From Telmatactis stephensoni (Eukaryota; Cnidaria; Anthozoa; Actiniaria; Isophelliidae), in contig JALIZF010001432.1 of assembly GCA_029948255.1 (NCBI GenBank), positions 186,001 through 250,000 of the forward strand: 64,000 nucleotides of DNA, given 5' to 3'. The notes under the pieces were generated by a model. That model was not told the origin of the DNA. It saw nothing but the letters and a program-made list of their open reading frames with translations, and searched no databases. This document shows, one piece after another, positions 26,445 to 40,400 of the stretch (the stretch's first letter is position 1; each line of letters starts with the position of its first letter). Made by a program: the position numbers and the translations under genes.

Positions 26445-29400
26445 GAAAACCAAGACATTTCTATGTGTGGAAGTTGAAATTGCCACTGAACAATAAAGTT
26501 GCCTACTTCTTACGCGAATCATTACTTAATGAATTAGAAGGGGGGTTAACGTTTCTAAAACCGATGTTTTCAAAATTTGATCATTCTCAAATCTTTACCA
26601 TTTATCTAATTTCTTCCTGTTAGTGTTCTTCTGTGATAGTCAGTGGTCTTTCTAGCAATACTACAAAAGATGACATACAAAGGTACTTTGAGAATTCTCG
26701 TCGGTCTAGTGGCGGTGACGTCAAAAGCGTCGAACTTCACGGTGATCAGGCTATTGTTACCTTTGAATCTCCAGAGGGTAAGTAGGTTGCTCAATCAATC
26801 ATACTTATATCAATGAAATAACATAAAATAACATATTTTAGCAAAGAAATTTTCTTTCGTTATATGACAGAAAAAAGTGGATTTCTATTTTGGGCTCGGA
26901 ATTGTATTCGTTTCCATGGAAAAGTTTACGATAAAAAAGCAACATCTCCTGCTTGCTTCTGACCATGCACTACTGTACGTGAAACTGCTAGGAACCTGCC
27001 ATTCGCCATTTTTGTTTCTTTGATATTTTTAGTTTGCATATCATCATTCCGTGTTGCGCTAAATTAATTTTACTTTCTTACGTTTGAAGTCGCTGAAAAA
27101 GTACTTGAGTGGAGTAAACACACCCTAGATGGATGTCCGTTGACCGTAAGACCAGTCCAACCAAAGAAAACTTCGTCTTTAAATGAAAAAAAAGAAGAAG
27201 CTGAAGAACCTGTACAGCGATCTAAGGTGGTCAGAGTACAAGGGATTTCAGATACTACCACCAAATACGCATTATTAAACTTTTTTGAGAACACTCGACG
27301 TTCAGGTGGAGGCGAAGTAGAAGATATTCAGCACATACCAGATGAAAGGATGGCCGACGTTACGTTTTGTTCTCCTGACGGTATTTACATTCTACTTTAA
27401 AATATGTATATAACTAGTTCGTAAAATAACGTAAATCAATTCATAAATAAAAATTTTAATTATTGAAAAAAAAAAAAAAATTGACACAAGACTCTTGCTG
27501 CCACGTGATCACATGATAGACAGAAATACAATTTAGCATCCAAAGTATCCCACATTTTCAATGGCAATTTTTTGGGTCCCTAGCTAGTTTTTAGTAACAT
27601 TTACTTTGTCCTTTGTCCATTTAATTGACTGGCCGGCTGGTCGGCTGGCCGGTCGGTCGGTCAATTATTATTATTATTGTTGTTGTTGTTGTTATTTCAA
27701 ATTCGGCTAATCCTATTACATTTTTAAAGAAAATTGCGGACAATAGTCTAAACAACTATCTGCTTGATTCTTACTAAGATGTGTCCGACCTAACAATTGT
27801 ACAGTCGTTTTACAATCTCACAGTTCAGTGAAATGACCCATTTCTGACACTTTCTTACAATACTTAGTTCTTCTGAAAGTCCGGCTTCAGTTAGTTTACT
27901 TATAAAGATCGCGTGATATCCAGATAGAAAATCAAATAGAATATTAACTTGCATTATTTTATAACAGGGTACATTCTTTTTAGAATAGATATTAAGTCAC
28001 TATATTTTTCAGTTTTCTTTTTATCTCTGTCATTAATCTCTCCAACGTTGCAGACTGTTCCTTCAAATACAATAAATAGCTTATCTTTCTTATCATGAAC
28101 AACAATGTCTGGTTTATTAGCTCCGTCTTTAGGTGGACTGTCAAGGTGGATTGGGATGTTCCATAGTACTTTAGCATTGTCATTTTCGACACTACTCTTT
28201 GGTGGAGATTCTTTATGCCATGGTGTAGCTTTGTCATCATCGTTAGAAAGTTCAAACTTCTTTAGGATCGCATGATATACTGGTCTTAACATGCGGTCAT
28301 GTCTTGAAGTATAAAGTGATTGAGCTAAGGCAGAGCATTTGCACATGATGCGTGCAACGTTCTCATCTTCAGAGTGACAGAATCTGCACTTTAGATCTTC
28401 ATCTTCACCTTTCAGCTTCTTGACTTTATAGACCTTCGTTTGAAGTAGTTGTTGGGTGATATTTGTATGAACACTATAAACAACCGTTGGAATATTTTTC
28501 CAGACTTTTGATATGTCGCACCATTCTTTGTGGTCTTCATTGTTCCACTGTTTAACTGTAAACTGGCCTACACAAGGTTGTTGTTTTACCTCGTGCTCAT
28601 ACTTCTTTACTACCTTTTTCTTTATAATGGATTTCATACTACTTGGTTTACAGTTATTCACTTCTAGGACTGTGCTGTTAGATGTTACAATTGTCTTCTT
28701 GTTTTCATTGTCATAAGATATGTCAAAGTTAAGTTGCGTAGCAAACGTTCTTGCATCTATGATGATGGTCCTAATGGACTTCTCTTCTTTTGCATCTTGA
28801 TAAGTTCTAACTAGCTGTACATGCGGGTCGGTGCTGCATGTGATATAATGTGCAAGCTTGATCTTTGTGGTTTTGTACAGTGTTTCGATTTCAGTTAGTC
28901 CTCTGCCTCCTTTAGGGGATGGAAGATAAAGGAGAGGCAGGGATTCTTGTCTGTGTTTGCAGCTGTTGTCATTTATAATTCGACGAGTTCGTCTGTCCAG
29001 TTCTCTCAAGATGTCTATAGGCCAGTCAGTGGTCCACATGTGGTGTAGTAAAACAGGTAGAGCAAATATTTGGGTAGCTTTGACCGTTCGTGGTATAGAT
29101 AGAGGAGAAGGAGACTTGTCTGATGTATTCTTTACTTGCTGATTTCTGAACAAGCTTTTCAAGTTGTGTGGTGTTTTCGAACTTGCCAAGATATTTGTAG
29201 TAGTCTTCCTCTCCAAGTACAGGTATGTTCTCATTGTCACTGAGTGGTAAGTCATCTCTTTTTTCCAGTTTACCTAGTCTTCTTAGGTGGATAGCAGCGC
29301 ATTTATTAATCCCCCAGGTAATGCCAATGTCCTTGAACATCTGTTGTAGCTTGATAGAAATTGTAGCTGCTTTTACGGCGTTCTTGTGGTAGGATTTGAG

Positions 29401-31359
29401 ATCGTCAACAAACAAACAGTGCGTGATCTTGACTTTCTTCTCATGTGTAAGTGTGTATCCTTCTGTTGTATGTAAGTACCAGGCGATGGGGTTTAAACAT
29501 AGTGTAAACAATTTTACACAAAAAGAGTCACCTTGTAAAATGCCTCGTTGGATGCTGAATGGACCTATCGATTCTTTTCCATTAGCTGTTTGGGCGAACA
29601 AAGTGATTTTCCATTTGTACATAATGTTCTTTATAAAGGTGATTAATCTTTTGTTTACACCGTGGTCTTCGAGTGCAGTAATTAGCCAATTATGTGAGAT
29701 GCTGTCAAAAGCTTTCTTGACATCAATCCACACACAAGAAATGTTCTTCTTATTCTTTGAAGCGTCGTCTAGAATGGTCTTGTCGATGAGTAAATTCTCT
29801 ACACACCCCATTGTCCCTTTCACTCCTCCTCTTTGGTCAATCTGCATTAGTTGGTATTTTAATTCATGACTTTCAAGTTCTTTGTTAATGACAGATGTAA
29901 TGAGCTTATATATTGTATTAAGGCAAGTAATTGGTCGAAAATCTTGTGGAGTTGGGTTGTCCTTCTTTGGAATGAGCACTGTTCTCCCTTCCGATAGCCA
30001 TTCAGGGATAGTACTACCATTATTAATAAGGTTTGAAATTGCCCCAGCAAGTGGGTTGTACAAATTAGTAAAGAACTTTAGCCAGTAGTTAGTTATACCA
30101 TCTAGGCCAGGTGACGACCAGTTTTTCTTTTTCTGAAGGCACTTGTGGATAACTTCTCTGTTGACGATAATAGGATGGTCTTCTTGGACAGGGCTTGCGT
30201 TCTTTAGGGCTTTGCGTACATCAGTAATCCACTGCGATGATAAATTCTCTGTATCTGTGGTTTGCCAAATCGGGACCCAGAATTCTGCAAAGTCGTCCTT
30301 TGTTAGTGTGCTTTCATTCTGTTGTTGGCGAGCTTGCTGAGGCGTTGGGTCAGTGTATTTTGGTTCATCTATATTCTTATCCTTTTCCAAAATCTCACGT
30401 AGATGGTTATAAAACTTTCCTTGATCTTTATCGAAGCAAAAATTTGCATTCCTTCGTCTGTACGAATCTAGTTGGTTTCTTCGCTTGTTTTTCAATATTT
30501 TTAAAATATTGATATTTTTCTCTTTCAAAGTTACTAGTCCCTCAACTGTTATTTTTCTTTTCAATTCCTTTGTCATCCATCTTCTGTTTCTCCTTGATGT
30601 TTTGGTAAGTTTTTGATTGTTTTGCACTCTTCTTATTTCCTCAGTAATTTGAGAGATACGTTTTCTGTTTATCGCCATTTTATTCTCAATATTGATCATC
30701 CATTGAGGTTTTTCACTTTGTTTCTTTCTTTTCTTAGGTTGACCTAATCTTTTGTTTTCCTCATTGTATCGTTTGAATGCAATCACTGTTGCGTAGATAG
30801 CGCAGTTATATTCCCACAGGAACACCTCTGGATTTTCAGTCGGTTTTGCATTTATTAAACCATAAGCGATGTTTTGCAGCTTGTTTGATTGGATTTTTGA
30901 CGGTGTTTTTCGAATAAAAGTGTGTTCTTTTCTGCTTTTCCAATCTCCTGGATTTATCGAGATTTCATTATAGATTTCTTGTGCTTTATCAAGTAGGATT
31001 TTATACTCGCTGTCGTTTGTATCAAAGTTGTTTACATTCTCTTCTGACTGGAAATTAGCATAATGTTCACTGAAATTACTAGATGTATTAGAATCAAAGT
31101 TATTTTGGTTTTCAGTGATATTTTCGCTCCTTAGTTGTCGTTGTCTTTCGATTTCCTTTGCAATCTGATCAGATGAAACTTGCGTTGTTTTGTTGATGTG
31201 GGATACTTTATCCCGTAAGTTTTGTGCAGATCGTTTTAGATAAGAATAACCCATAGCATTCCAAAAGTGAAGTATTAGATTCATTTTACCTTCTTTCCTT
31301 CCATTCTCTTTCCGAGGACAATTTTCCGATTGATGTAGTTCTTCAGCTTTTTCCTTGCA

Positions 31360-31401
<42 letters not shown>

Positions 31402-34400
31402 AGTTAGGTGAAGGATGTCAATAAGCCCCAAGCGTGATGACGTTTTGACCCCCTCTCTATACTAGAACTGATCCCTTTCGTGTAACTTTGGTTGACCAAT
31501 TAAAAGTATTGTGTTTGTATTCTCGAAGGAATTCAATATTTGAATATGAAAAGCTCTTGAAAAGATTCAGGTATAGGGAGAGAGTCAAAACGTCATCACG
31601 ATTCGGGATTATTGGGACCCAAATATCCTACAACTTACGACATACTATTCATTGAAAATATAATACTTATATCTTTACTAAGAGACGGATCAAGGATTAT
31701 CTTCAGGAAGAGTTGCAAGTCTTCAGGAGTGGGGCACCATCATATGAATTGGAAACTGCCGAGAGGATATTTTGGAAAAATATCGAGAAGAAAAGACTCA
31801 AAGTTGTCTCAGGAAAGGGTGCGCACCTCTCCCTTAAATCCGCCCCTGTTTACTTGTTGATATTTGTAAGATATATGCTTAGATTGGCCAAATAAATTGA
31901 AATAAAGTCACCAATAAAACAAAATGCCTAGCCTCATAGCGACATAGGAAGGGAAACGAGGGAAGGAGCGAGGGTTGTCCAAAATAGACCATCTGTACGG
32001 ATGGTGAAATTGTATTTACCGTCGGTACAGATGGTACAAGTAATTAATATGCAAGAACTGTGCATATAATTAAAAAAAGGATGATGAAGGATATTACGTT
32101 AGTTTTAAACACTACTTTGTTTAAACATCTTGAACTGATCAGTTTTCAAGAGAAGAAATATATACTTGCAGATTTTTTGAAGGGCCCCCCTCACCAAATG
32201 TATATCCAACGGTACTGATGGGGACATTTGGTGAAACTGATAATTGGTATTCCTGTGTAAAATACGTGAATATATTATGAGTCTTTAAGACAAGAGGCCC
32301 CCTCACCGAATGTATCACCGACGGTACTGATGGTGACATTTGGTGAAACTGATAATTGGTATTCCTGTGTAAAATACGTGAATATATTATGAGTCTTTAA
32401 GACAAGAGGCCCACTCACCAAATGTATCACCGACGGTACTGATGGTGACATTTGGTGAAACTGATAATTGGTATTCCTGTGTAAAATACGTGAATATATT
32501 ATGAGTCTTTAAGACAAGAGGCCCACTCACCAAATGTATCACCGACGGTACTGATGGTGACATTTGGTGAAATAGACCATTGGTATTACTGTGTAAAAAT
32601 CACCAAATGTCACCATCAGTACCGTCGGTGATACATTTGGTGAGGGGGCCTCTTTTCTTGAAGTCGATAACATATTCACGTTGCTTTAACACAGGAATAC
32701 CGATTATTACTACGTTAAAACTTTGTCTATATATTTATTAGATTTTTTAAGAGGCCCGTTCACCAAATGTTTCACCGTCGGTACCGATGGTGACATTTGG
32801 TGAAATAGCCAATTGGTATTCCTGTGTAAAACATCGTGAATATTTTATCAGATTTTTTTAAGAGGACCCCTCACCAAATGTATTACCGACGGTACTGATG
32901 GTGACGTTTGGTGAAATTGCCAATCGGTATTCCTGTGTAAAACAGCGAATATTTTATCTGACTTCGAGAGAAGAGACCCCCTTACCAAATGTATTACCGA
33001 CGGTACTGATGGTGACGTTTGGTGAAATTGCCAATCGGTATTCCTGTGTAAAACAGCGAATATTTTATCTGACTTCGAGAGGAGAGACCCCCTTACCAAA
33101 TGTATTACCGACGGTACTGATGGTGACGTTTGGTGAAATTGCCAATCGGTATCCCTGTGTAAAACAGCGGTGAATATTTCATCTGACTTCGAGAGAAGAC
33201 ACCCCTTTACCAAATGTATTACCGACGGTACTGATGGTGACGTTTGGTGAAATTGACAATCGGTATTCCTGTGTAAAACAGCGAATATTTTATCTGACTT
33301 CGAGAGGAGAGACCCCCTTACCAAATGTATTACCGACGGTACTGATGGTGACGTTTGGTGAAATTGCCAATCGGTATTCCTGTGTAAAACAGCGAATATT
33401 TTATCTGACTTCGAGAGAAGAGACCCCCTTACCAAATGTATTACCGACGGTACTGATGGTGACGTTTGGTGAAATTGCCAATCGGTATTCCTGTGTAAAA
33501 CAGCGAATATTTTATCTGACTTCGAGAGAAGAGACCCCCTTACCAAATGTATTACCGACGGTACTGATGGTGACGTTTGGTGAAATTGCCAATCGGTATT
33601 CCTGTGTAAAACAGCGAATATTTTATCTGACTTCGAGAGAAGAGACCCCCTTACCAAATGTATTACCGACGGTACTGATGGTGACGTTTGGTGAAACTGA
33701 TAATTGGTATTCCTGTGTAAAACATCGTGAATATTTTATCAGAATTTTTTAAGAGACCCTCTCACCAAATGTATCACCGTCGGTACTGATGGTGACGTTT
33801 GGTGACATAGACAATCGGTATTCCTGCGTAAAAGATCGTTAATATTTTATTAGACTTCTAAAGAAGAGGCCCCCTCACCAAATGATTACCGACGGTACTG
33901 ATGGTGACGTTTGGTGAAATCGGTTCTCCTGTGTTTAATCATCGAGTATATTTATCAGATTTTTTAAGAGGCCCCTTCACCAAATGTATTACCGTCGGTA
34001 CTGATGGTGACATTTGGTGAAATAGACAATTGGTATCCCTGTGTTCAAACATCGTGAATTTGTACAAAATTGATGCTGGAAACGAAGCTAATTTTTGGTG
34101 ATTGTATTGAGATGCAGAAATGAATTCTCTAACGAATAAGAAGAAGTGGTAAATGAGCTTTCAAATTATTACAAATTTAGCTAATTTTGACATTTCTAAA
34201 GGTTTGTAATTTAGATTTGAACTTGAAGTACATTGGGGCCTGAAGAAAATACCATTATTCAAACATCACTTCTTTTAAAACGGATCAACATAAATTGGTT
34301 CTAATTATAGTGTCTTATAGAGCGATCCTTCCCCTTTTTTGTGGTCTCAAAATGATACAAAGTGATCCAGGATATCAATTAGACATTTTAGAATTTATGC

Positions 34401-37400
34401 GGGATGTTTTGACATCATACACAAGCAGCAAGTAGCCGTTGCTGATAAACCACTGGCTTAGTGTCTGGGTTTAAAATCGCGTCAAAATACATCATAGTAA
34501 AATAACACTTTGCTCTTTGGATTGTGAAAAGAAGATGAGGTCCCCTTACCAAATGTATACCGTCGGTACTGATAGTGATATTTGGTGAAATAGAGAATTG
34601 GTATTCCTGTGTAGAGATTGTGAATATTTAGAATTTTGCACGAAAAGATTGGAAAAATTCAGTTGAGGTAAGATATTATTTTCCCTAAAAAATATGCGAA
34701 ATAAAAAGCCCTACAGAACTAAAGAGTACTGAAAAAGGGTTCTAGAAATAGGGGACTAGGAGATTAACTGTAGATTTTACTTTGCGTTAAAAACGGCTGG
34801 TCTACCATAAACACCGAGTAGGGAAAATGTCTCCATTTTATTTCTCTAAAATTTGATGAATTTTTCTGCGGGCACGCAGAGATGAATAGGGTCAACAATT
34901 TTAATGTTAAAACAAAACATTTAAAATGATATTCTAGATATAAATTTCATTAAATTGTTAATTTAGTAATGATACTGTTTTTTTTTTTTTTTTTCTTTTT
35001 CTTCTTTTTTGATATTTCTTCATTTTGAGAACTTGATAATAAGCAATGGGCTCTTTTGATACCTTAAAAGATACGAGGAAATGCAAAAATTTGAAATTTA
35101 AATTTAAACACTTTCAGTTGAAAGATACCAAATCACTGATTTTTATCCCTGAGATACGACGAGCACACTTGATACTTTTACAATGGAGCCCCCCGGCCAC
35201 CCCTCTGGGATAGACAAGGCGCAAAACTGAAAAAGTCGATCGCAAAAAGTGCAGAAGGCATTTTGGGGTAGAGGCTGGTAACATAACTATTCTAAACTAA
35301 TTTTTCGTGCTGAATCCGAATATGCCTGTTACCAAGACGTATTCTGCAATCTTATACGTGTAAATGACGTATTTTGTGAATTGCTACAGTCATTTCTACT
35401 AATGAGCTTTTATCATGTAATTCCAAAAGTCACAGTACAGAAATATAATTACCATAGGTGGAAAGAGCATATCAAAATCAGTAAAACTGTGAAGTTTGAA
35501 GGATATAAGTTGAAAACTGAAGGAGATACGAATTTTCAAAAATCGAAATTTGTTAGTATCTCTTGCATAACTGTAAGTATTTTCATACAAAATTTCGTTT
35601 TTTGAAAATTCGTATCTCCTTGATTTTTCAACTGATATCCTTTAAACTTCACAGTTTTACTGATTTTGATGTGCTTTTTCCAGCTATGGTAATTGTTTTT
35701 AAGTTTGGGAACTTTTGGAATTACATGAAAAAGCCGTTAGTATAAAATGACTGTAGCAATTCACAAAATACGTCATTTGCACGATAAGATTGCAGAATAC
35801 GTCTTGGTAACAGTCATATTCGCATTCAGCATGAAAAATCGGTTTAGAATAGTTATGTTACCAGCCTCTACCCCAAAATGCCTCCAGGTATCTGATTTTT
35901 CGAAAATGCGCCTTGACTAGGAAGTGAGTTTTAAATGATTTAAATTCAATTGCTAAACTAAATTTATTGAAAAGGATTTCATTTTTTAAATTTGAAATTA
36001 CAATGCTTACAATGTAAAATTACAATGGGCGGCTATTTGAGATTTGACACCAGCAGCTAGTCAATGTAAATGTATCTTTCAAAAATAAGAAAGGTTTGAC
36101 TATTTATTCATGTAAAGTCTAAGAACACTTGAAAATGCTTAAATAACTGGAACATGTGATAAATAACTCACTGTCGTATTTCAATATATTTCCGTCTTAC
36201 TATTCTCGACGTGTTGGTTGGAGAGTTGTTTGGTTAAATTGGTATTGAAAATTGTGCGTGTGACTTGACTATGTACTTTCTTTGAAAAAATTATTCAAAT
36301 TTTCTGCGTTTTGAAAAATGACATTGAAAAATGGACCTATCATTTTTAATAGTGAATTTTACAAAAGTGTCAACTGAGTTCCAGAACGTTGGAAATTTGA
36401 AAATTTGATTACGGGCAAGTGTCCGTTAGGTACTCAACTTAGAGAACCAATTTATCAAATGATTTGTGAGTCTATATACATGACCAAATTAGTTTAGACC
36501 GTTTAAAAATCTATAAAATTGAGCCTCCTCTGAAATGTATTAAAACAAATCACGTTTCTTCATAATTTGTAAAAAATTATTTTCTTCTCATATCAAAATT
36601 TTGGAGCATAACATGTTCTTTAGTTGTTTATATCTTTTCATAGAATTATTAATATTTCATTTAGTATCCAAATTACACTTTTAGAGTAAAGTTCAGTCCT
36701 AGTACTTGTTATCCATTTAAGTTATTTTCTCATCATGCAGTCGAACACTGGGCACAGGGACAAGCATTTTGCACACGAATGCCATTTTCTCAACGACCAG
36801 CACCGCAAAGCATGATGGGAATCCAGCTGCCAGCGACAGCACTTCACCCCTTTCCTAAGAATTGAGCTTTTTACTCGGGCTACCTGTGGTAGCTCGAGTC
36901 TAGGTTTACCTTTTCGGTCTATCTATCAATCTATCTATCAACGTCGCAAATGGGCAAATTACCCAGAAGCCTTTGGGGTACACTGTTGACCACGAGGCTT
37001 CCTGTGGTCACGAGAGATTGAGAACAAAATGGCGGACGCTATCAATCGGAATTTTTTTCGAACTATTGGCTTTTAATCTCAAGATACTTTGCTTTAATCG
37101 TTAATATCGAATTCTCGAATTTAGTGATGACCTTCTTACCAGCTGTTGTAATCAACTTATAATGTATTGATCGTCCAAGAACACGATACAGATCGATTTG
37201 TGGCAGCGAACTTCACTTGAGGACAGACATGTAAGATACGGAGATATTGTCTTTAATAGATCAGTAGTTTGTTTAAAATAATATTTCACTACTGCTTGAA
37301 CATAATATTTGCTTACACGGTGTCTACAGTCATGCTCTTCCTGAGAGCCGTGTTAAAAACGATCTAATTAACTAACAATATCTACAATGTTTGTTTCTTT

Positions 37401-40400
37401 CTAGTTAAAACTAGAAAGACTAGGAGATTCTTGCCTTTGCGTAATAAGGTGACTAGGGTGTATTCAATAATTAAGCCAGGAAACAGGAATTAGTAAATGG
37501 TGCAAAATTACACCAAATAAACAATGGAAAACAAATGATTTTTTGTCATTTTTTATATATTGAATGCACTTTATTGTCAATCATGCTCAATGTTAGCAGA
37601 TAAAAATATAGTGATGGATAATCATGGAAATGATAGTAATGTTTATGAGACCTTATATTAGCAATAGAATACATGTACAAAATGATATTTTCAATCATTG
37701 AAAAGTGATACTCAACCACAAATTGTACAAGCTTTTTTCAACCATGTTCACAGAAACAAGATAAAGTGGATTGAATTGAAGATATTACTGTATGTAGTAG
37801 TATCAGATTGATGTGCATGGAGGAGCTATATATGGTATCGGTAATGAGCATATATTGTATGACATTACACTTCTTCAAATAAAGCATCAGCAACTGACTA
37901 CTGCTATAATCATTGATCTGCTCCATATTAAAAACATGGTAATACATGTATCGAAAAGTTGTGTTAAGAAACTGAAATGATTTCATAGAAAGGTAACTGT
38001 GGTACTTCTAGAATCTACCAATGTGACAACGGCAATATCAAAATCATTTTAACTTGGATATCGAAACAGTCTGCCACAGTTTGTAAGTTTTGTTTCCATA
38101 AATCAAAGTAAAAAAGTACAGAATAGAAATTTAAATTGTGTGAGATTGGATCATTTGGTAGGCATTTACAAAATAAAGCAGACTGTATACTGTATATGTC
38201 TGGCATGTTAAAAAGACCAGCAGTATATTAATAACCACCATGATGTGGTACAATTATGTACAAACTACTTTCTCTCCAATATAATTTGTGTTCTACTCTG
38301 GGAGTACTTGTCATGCATTTTTGCAATCAAAAGACACTGACAAGTCAAACTGGTTTCCATCAACTTCTGTTCTCCATTTCTCCCCAAGTACTATACACAG
38401 GTGTAGCCCGAGTGAACGCCTATTAGGCGTCTAGTTTATATAAGTCCAGAGTCTTTGGATCCTACAGGCCAAATATCACTTTCCTGACATCTGTAGGACC
38501 TGAAATATTTGAGTCTTGCCTTGTTAGGGTGCCATCGTCTCTCTCTATGAAGCTCTTCAGGATAATCATTTCGAAAAATTCCCTTTCTTGAAATAGCAAA
38601 CTTCTCTCACATTTCTTCGTGGATTATCCAAGTACTGAACTCAGTTTGTTGGCATGAGACAGTGTGACTTAGGTTGTCACAGGGCTTCATGATGCACTCC
38701 TACTTCTTCATAGATCAAGAAATGACTCTAAAAAGCTCAATATTTACATGTATTGAAATTCCAGGAAAATGGCGCTATCCTGAATGATCTTGATGTGACT
38801 CGCTAACGAATTCTTGTTGTCAATCAAAAATATGAGCCCCCAGCAATTGTGCACAGCAGTGATTTTCACAGGAACTCCAAATTAAAACTCAAAAAAACTA
38901 GGAGAGGTTTTCACTAGGCCTCAAAAATACAAGAGTATTTGCCTGATTTTGGCTGTAGGGAAAAGGTTAAGCGATTTTGTTGAAGAGAACTATTTTTGGA
39001 GTAATTTCAACAAAACTGATCCCACTGTTTAGAAATGACCCACTCTAAATCAAAATTTTGTTGGTATAAATAGTTGAAACATAGGGAATCAAACTACAAT
39101 GAATCAAACTTCAAGCAGAGTGAGTTTCACAAAAATTGTTGGAATAGAAATGCGAGAACGATTGGCTGCCAAAAGTGTACCCTAAAAGAGCTCTGAAATC
39201 ATAATGAATCTTAAAGCACCCCGGCCTCGTACTCTGAGAATAACAACAACGAACCTCAAATGGCAACAATAAGGTAAATTAAATTGCTTAAGGCCAATGT
39301 GTCTACAGCTGGATAATTGGAGTAAAAGTTCCTAAAAAGCTTTTGAAATTGAACGTGATGCTAAAAAGTTGTGACCAAAAGTTTGTCAAGGCCGAATGCC
39401 TCCTGAATTTCTATTGAGTCGCCTTAATTGTTTGTTTTGAATATCTCAATTAAATTGTATATTTATCGTTCTTGGTACAAGCTGGAATGGATAGATGAAT
39501 TTGTGTAACTTTTGATTTAATGGGAAACGTTTAATAAAGGGCGAAACACAAATCATTGTTTCTTGAATAGGCGTAGGTGTTTCTATAAAATGACTGATTT
39601 TCCTGAAAGGTTGTTTTGCAAACAATGTAACATGGTTTTAGATGTTCGAGATCTGTCTTATAAGATGAAGACTGATTTATTGATTTTCCTATAACAGTGT
39701 TTTAACTTTTGTAAACGGCGAAACACTGACATGCTGTTAGAAGTGTCGTACTAGATCAAGCAGTGCTATATTAAAAGGAAAACTGATTTGTTGATTTTCT
39801 TGAAATGTATTTTGTGACTTTCGTAAACGGCGAAACACTGACATCAGTTTTTAAAAGTGCCGTACGGATCTGTCCTATAAGAAGATTACTGTTTTATTGA
39901 TTTAACTGATCGAGTGTTTGTGACTTTTGTAAACGGCGAAACACTGATATGAGGTTTTTGAACTGCCGTAGATTTGAACTATAAGAAGATGACTGTTTTA
40001 TTGATTTAACTGAGTGTTTTGTGACTTTTGTAAACGGCGAAACACTGACATGAGGTTTTTGAACTGCCGTAGATTTGTCTTATAAGAAGATGACTGTTTT
40101 ATTGATTTACTGAGTGTTTTGTGACTTTTGTAAACGGCGAAACACTGACATGAGGTTTTTGAACTGCCGTAGATCTGTCCTATAACAAGATGACTGTTTT
40201 ATTTATTTACTGAGTGTTTTGTGACTTTTGTAAACGGCGAAACACTGACATCAGGTTTTAAAAGTGCCGTACGGATCTGTCCTATAAAAAGATGACTGTT
40301 TTATTGATTTAACTGAGTGTTTTGTGACTTGTAAACGGCAAAGCACTGACGGCTTGGTTTTTGAACTGCCGTAGATCTGTCCTATAAGAAGATGACTGAT

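Noticed and set aside
32848..33657. 269-codon minus-strand ORF of repeated 37-residue units
   Set aside because: It is translated satellite. The 111-bp monomer is divisible by three and equally open on the other strand; no start context or protein family.
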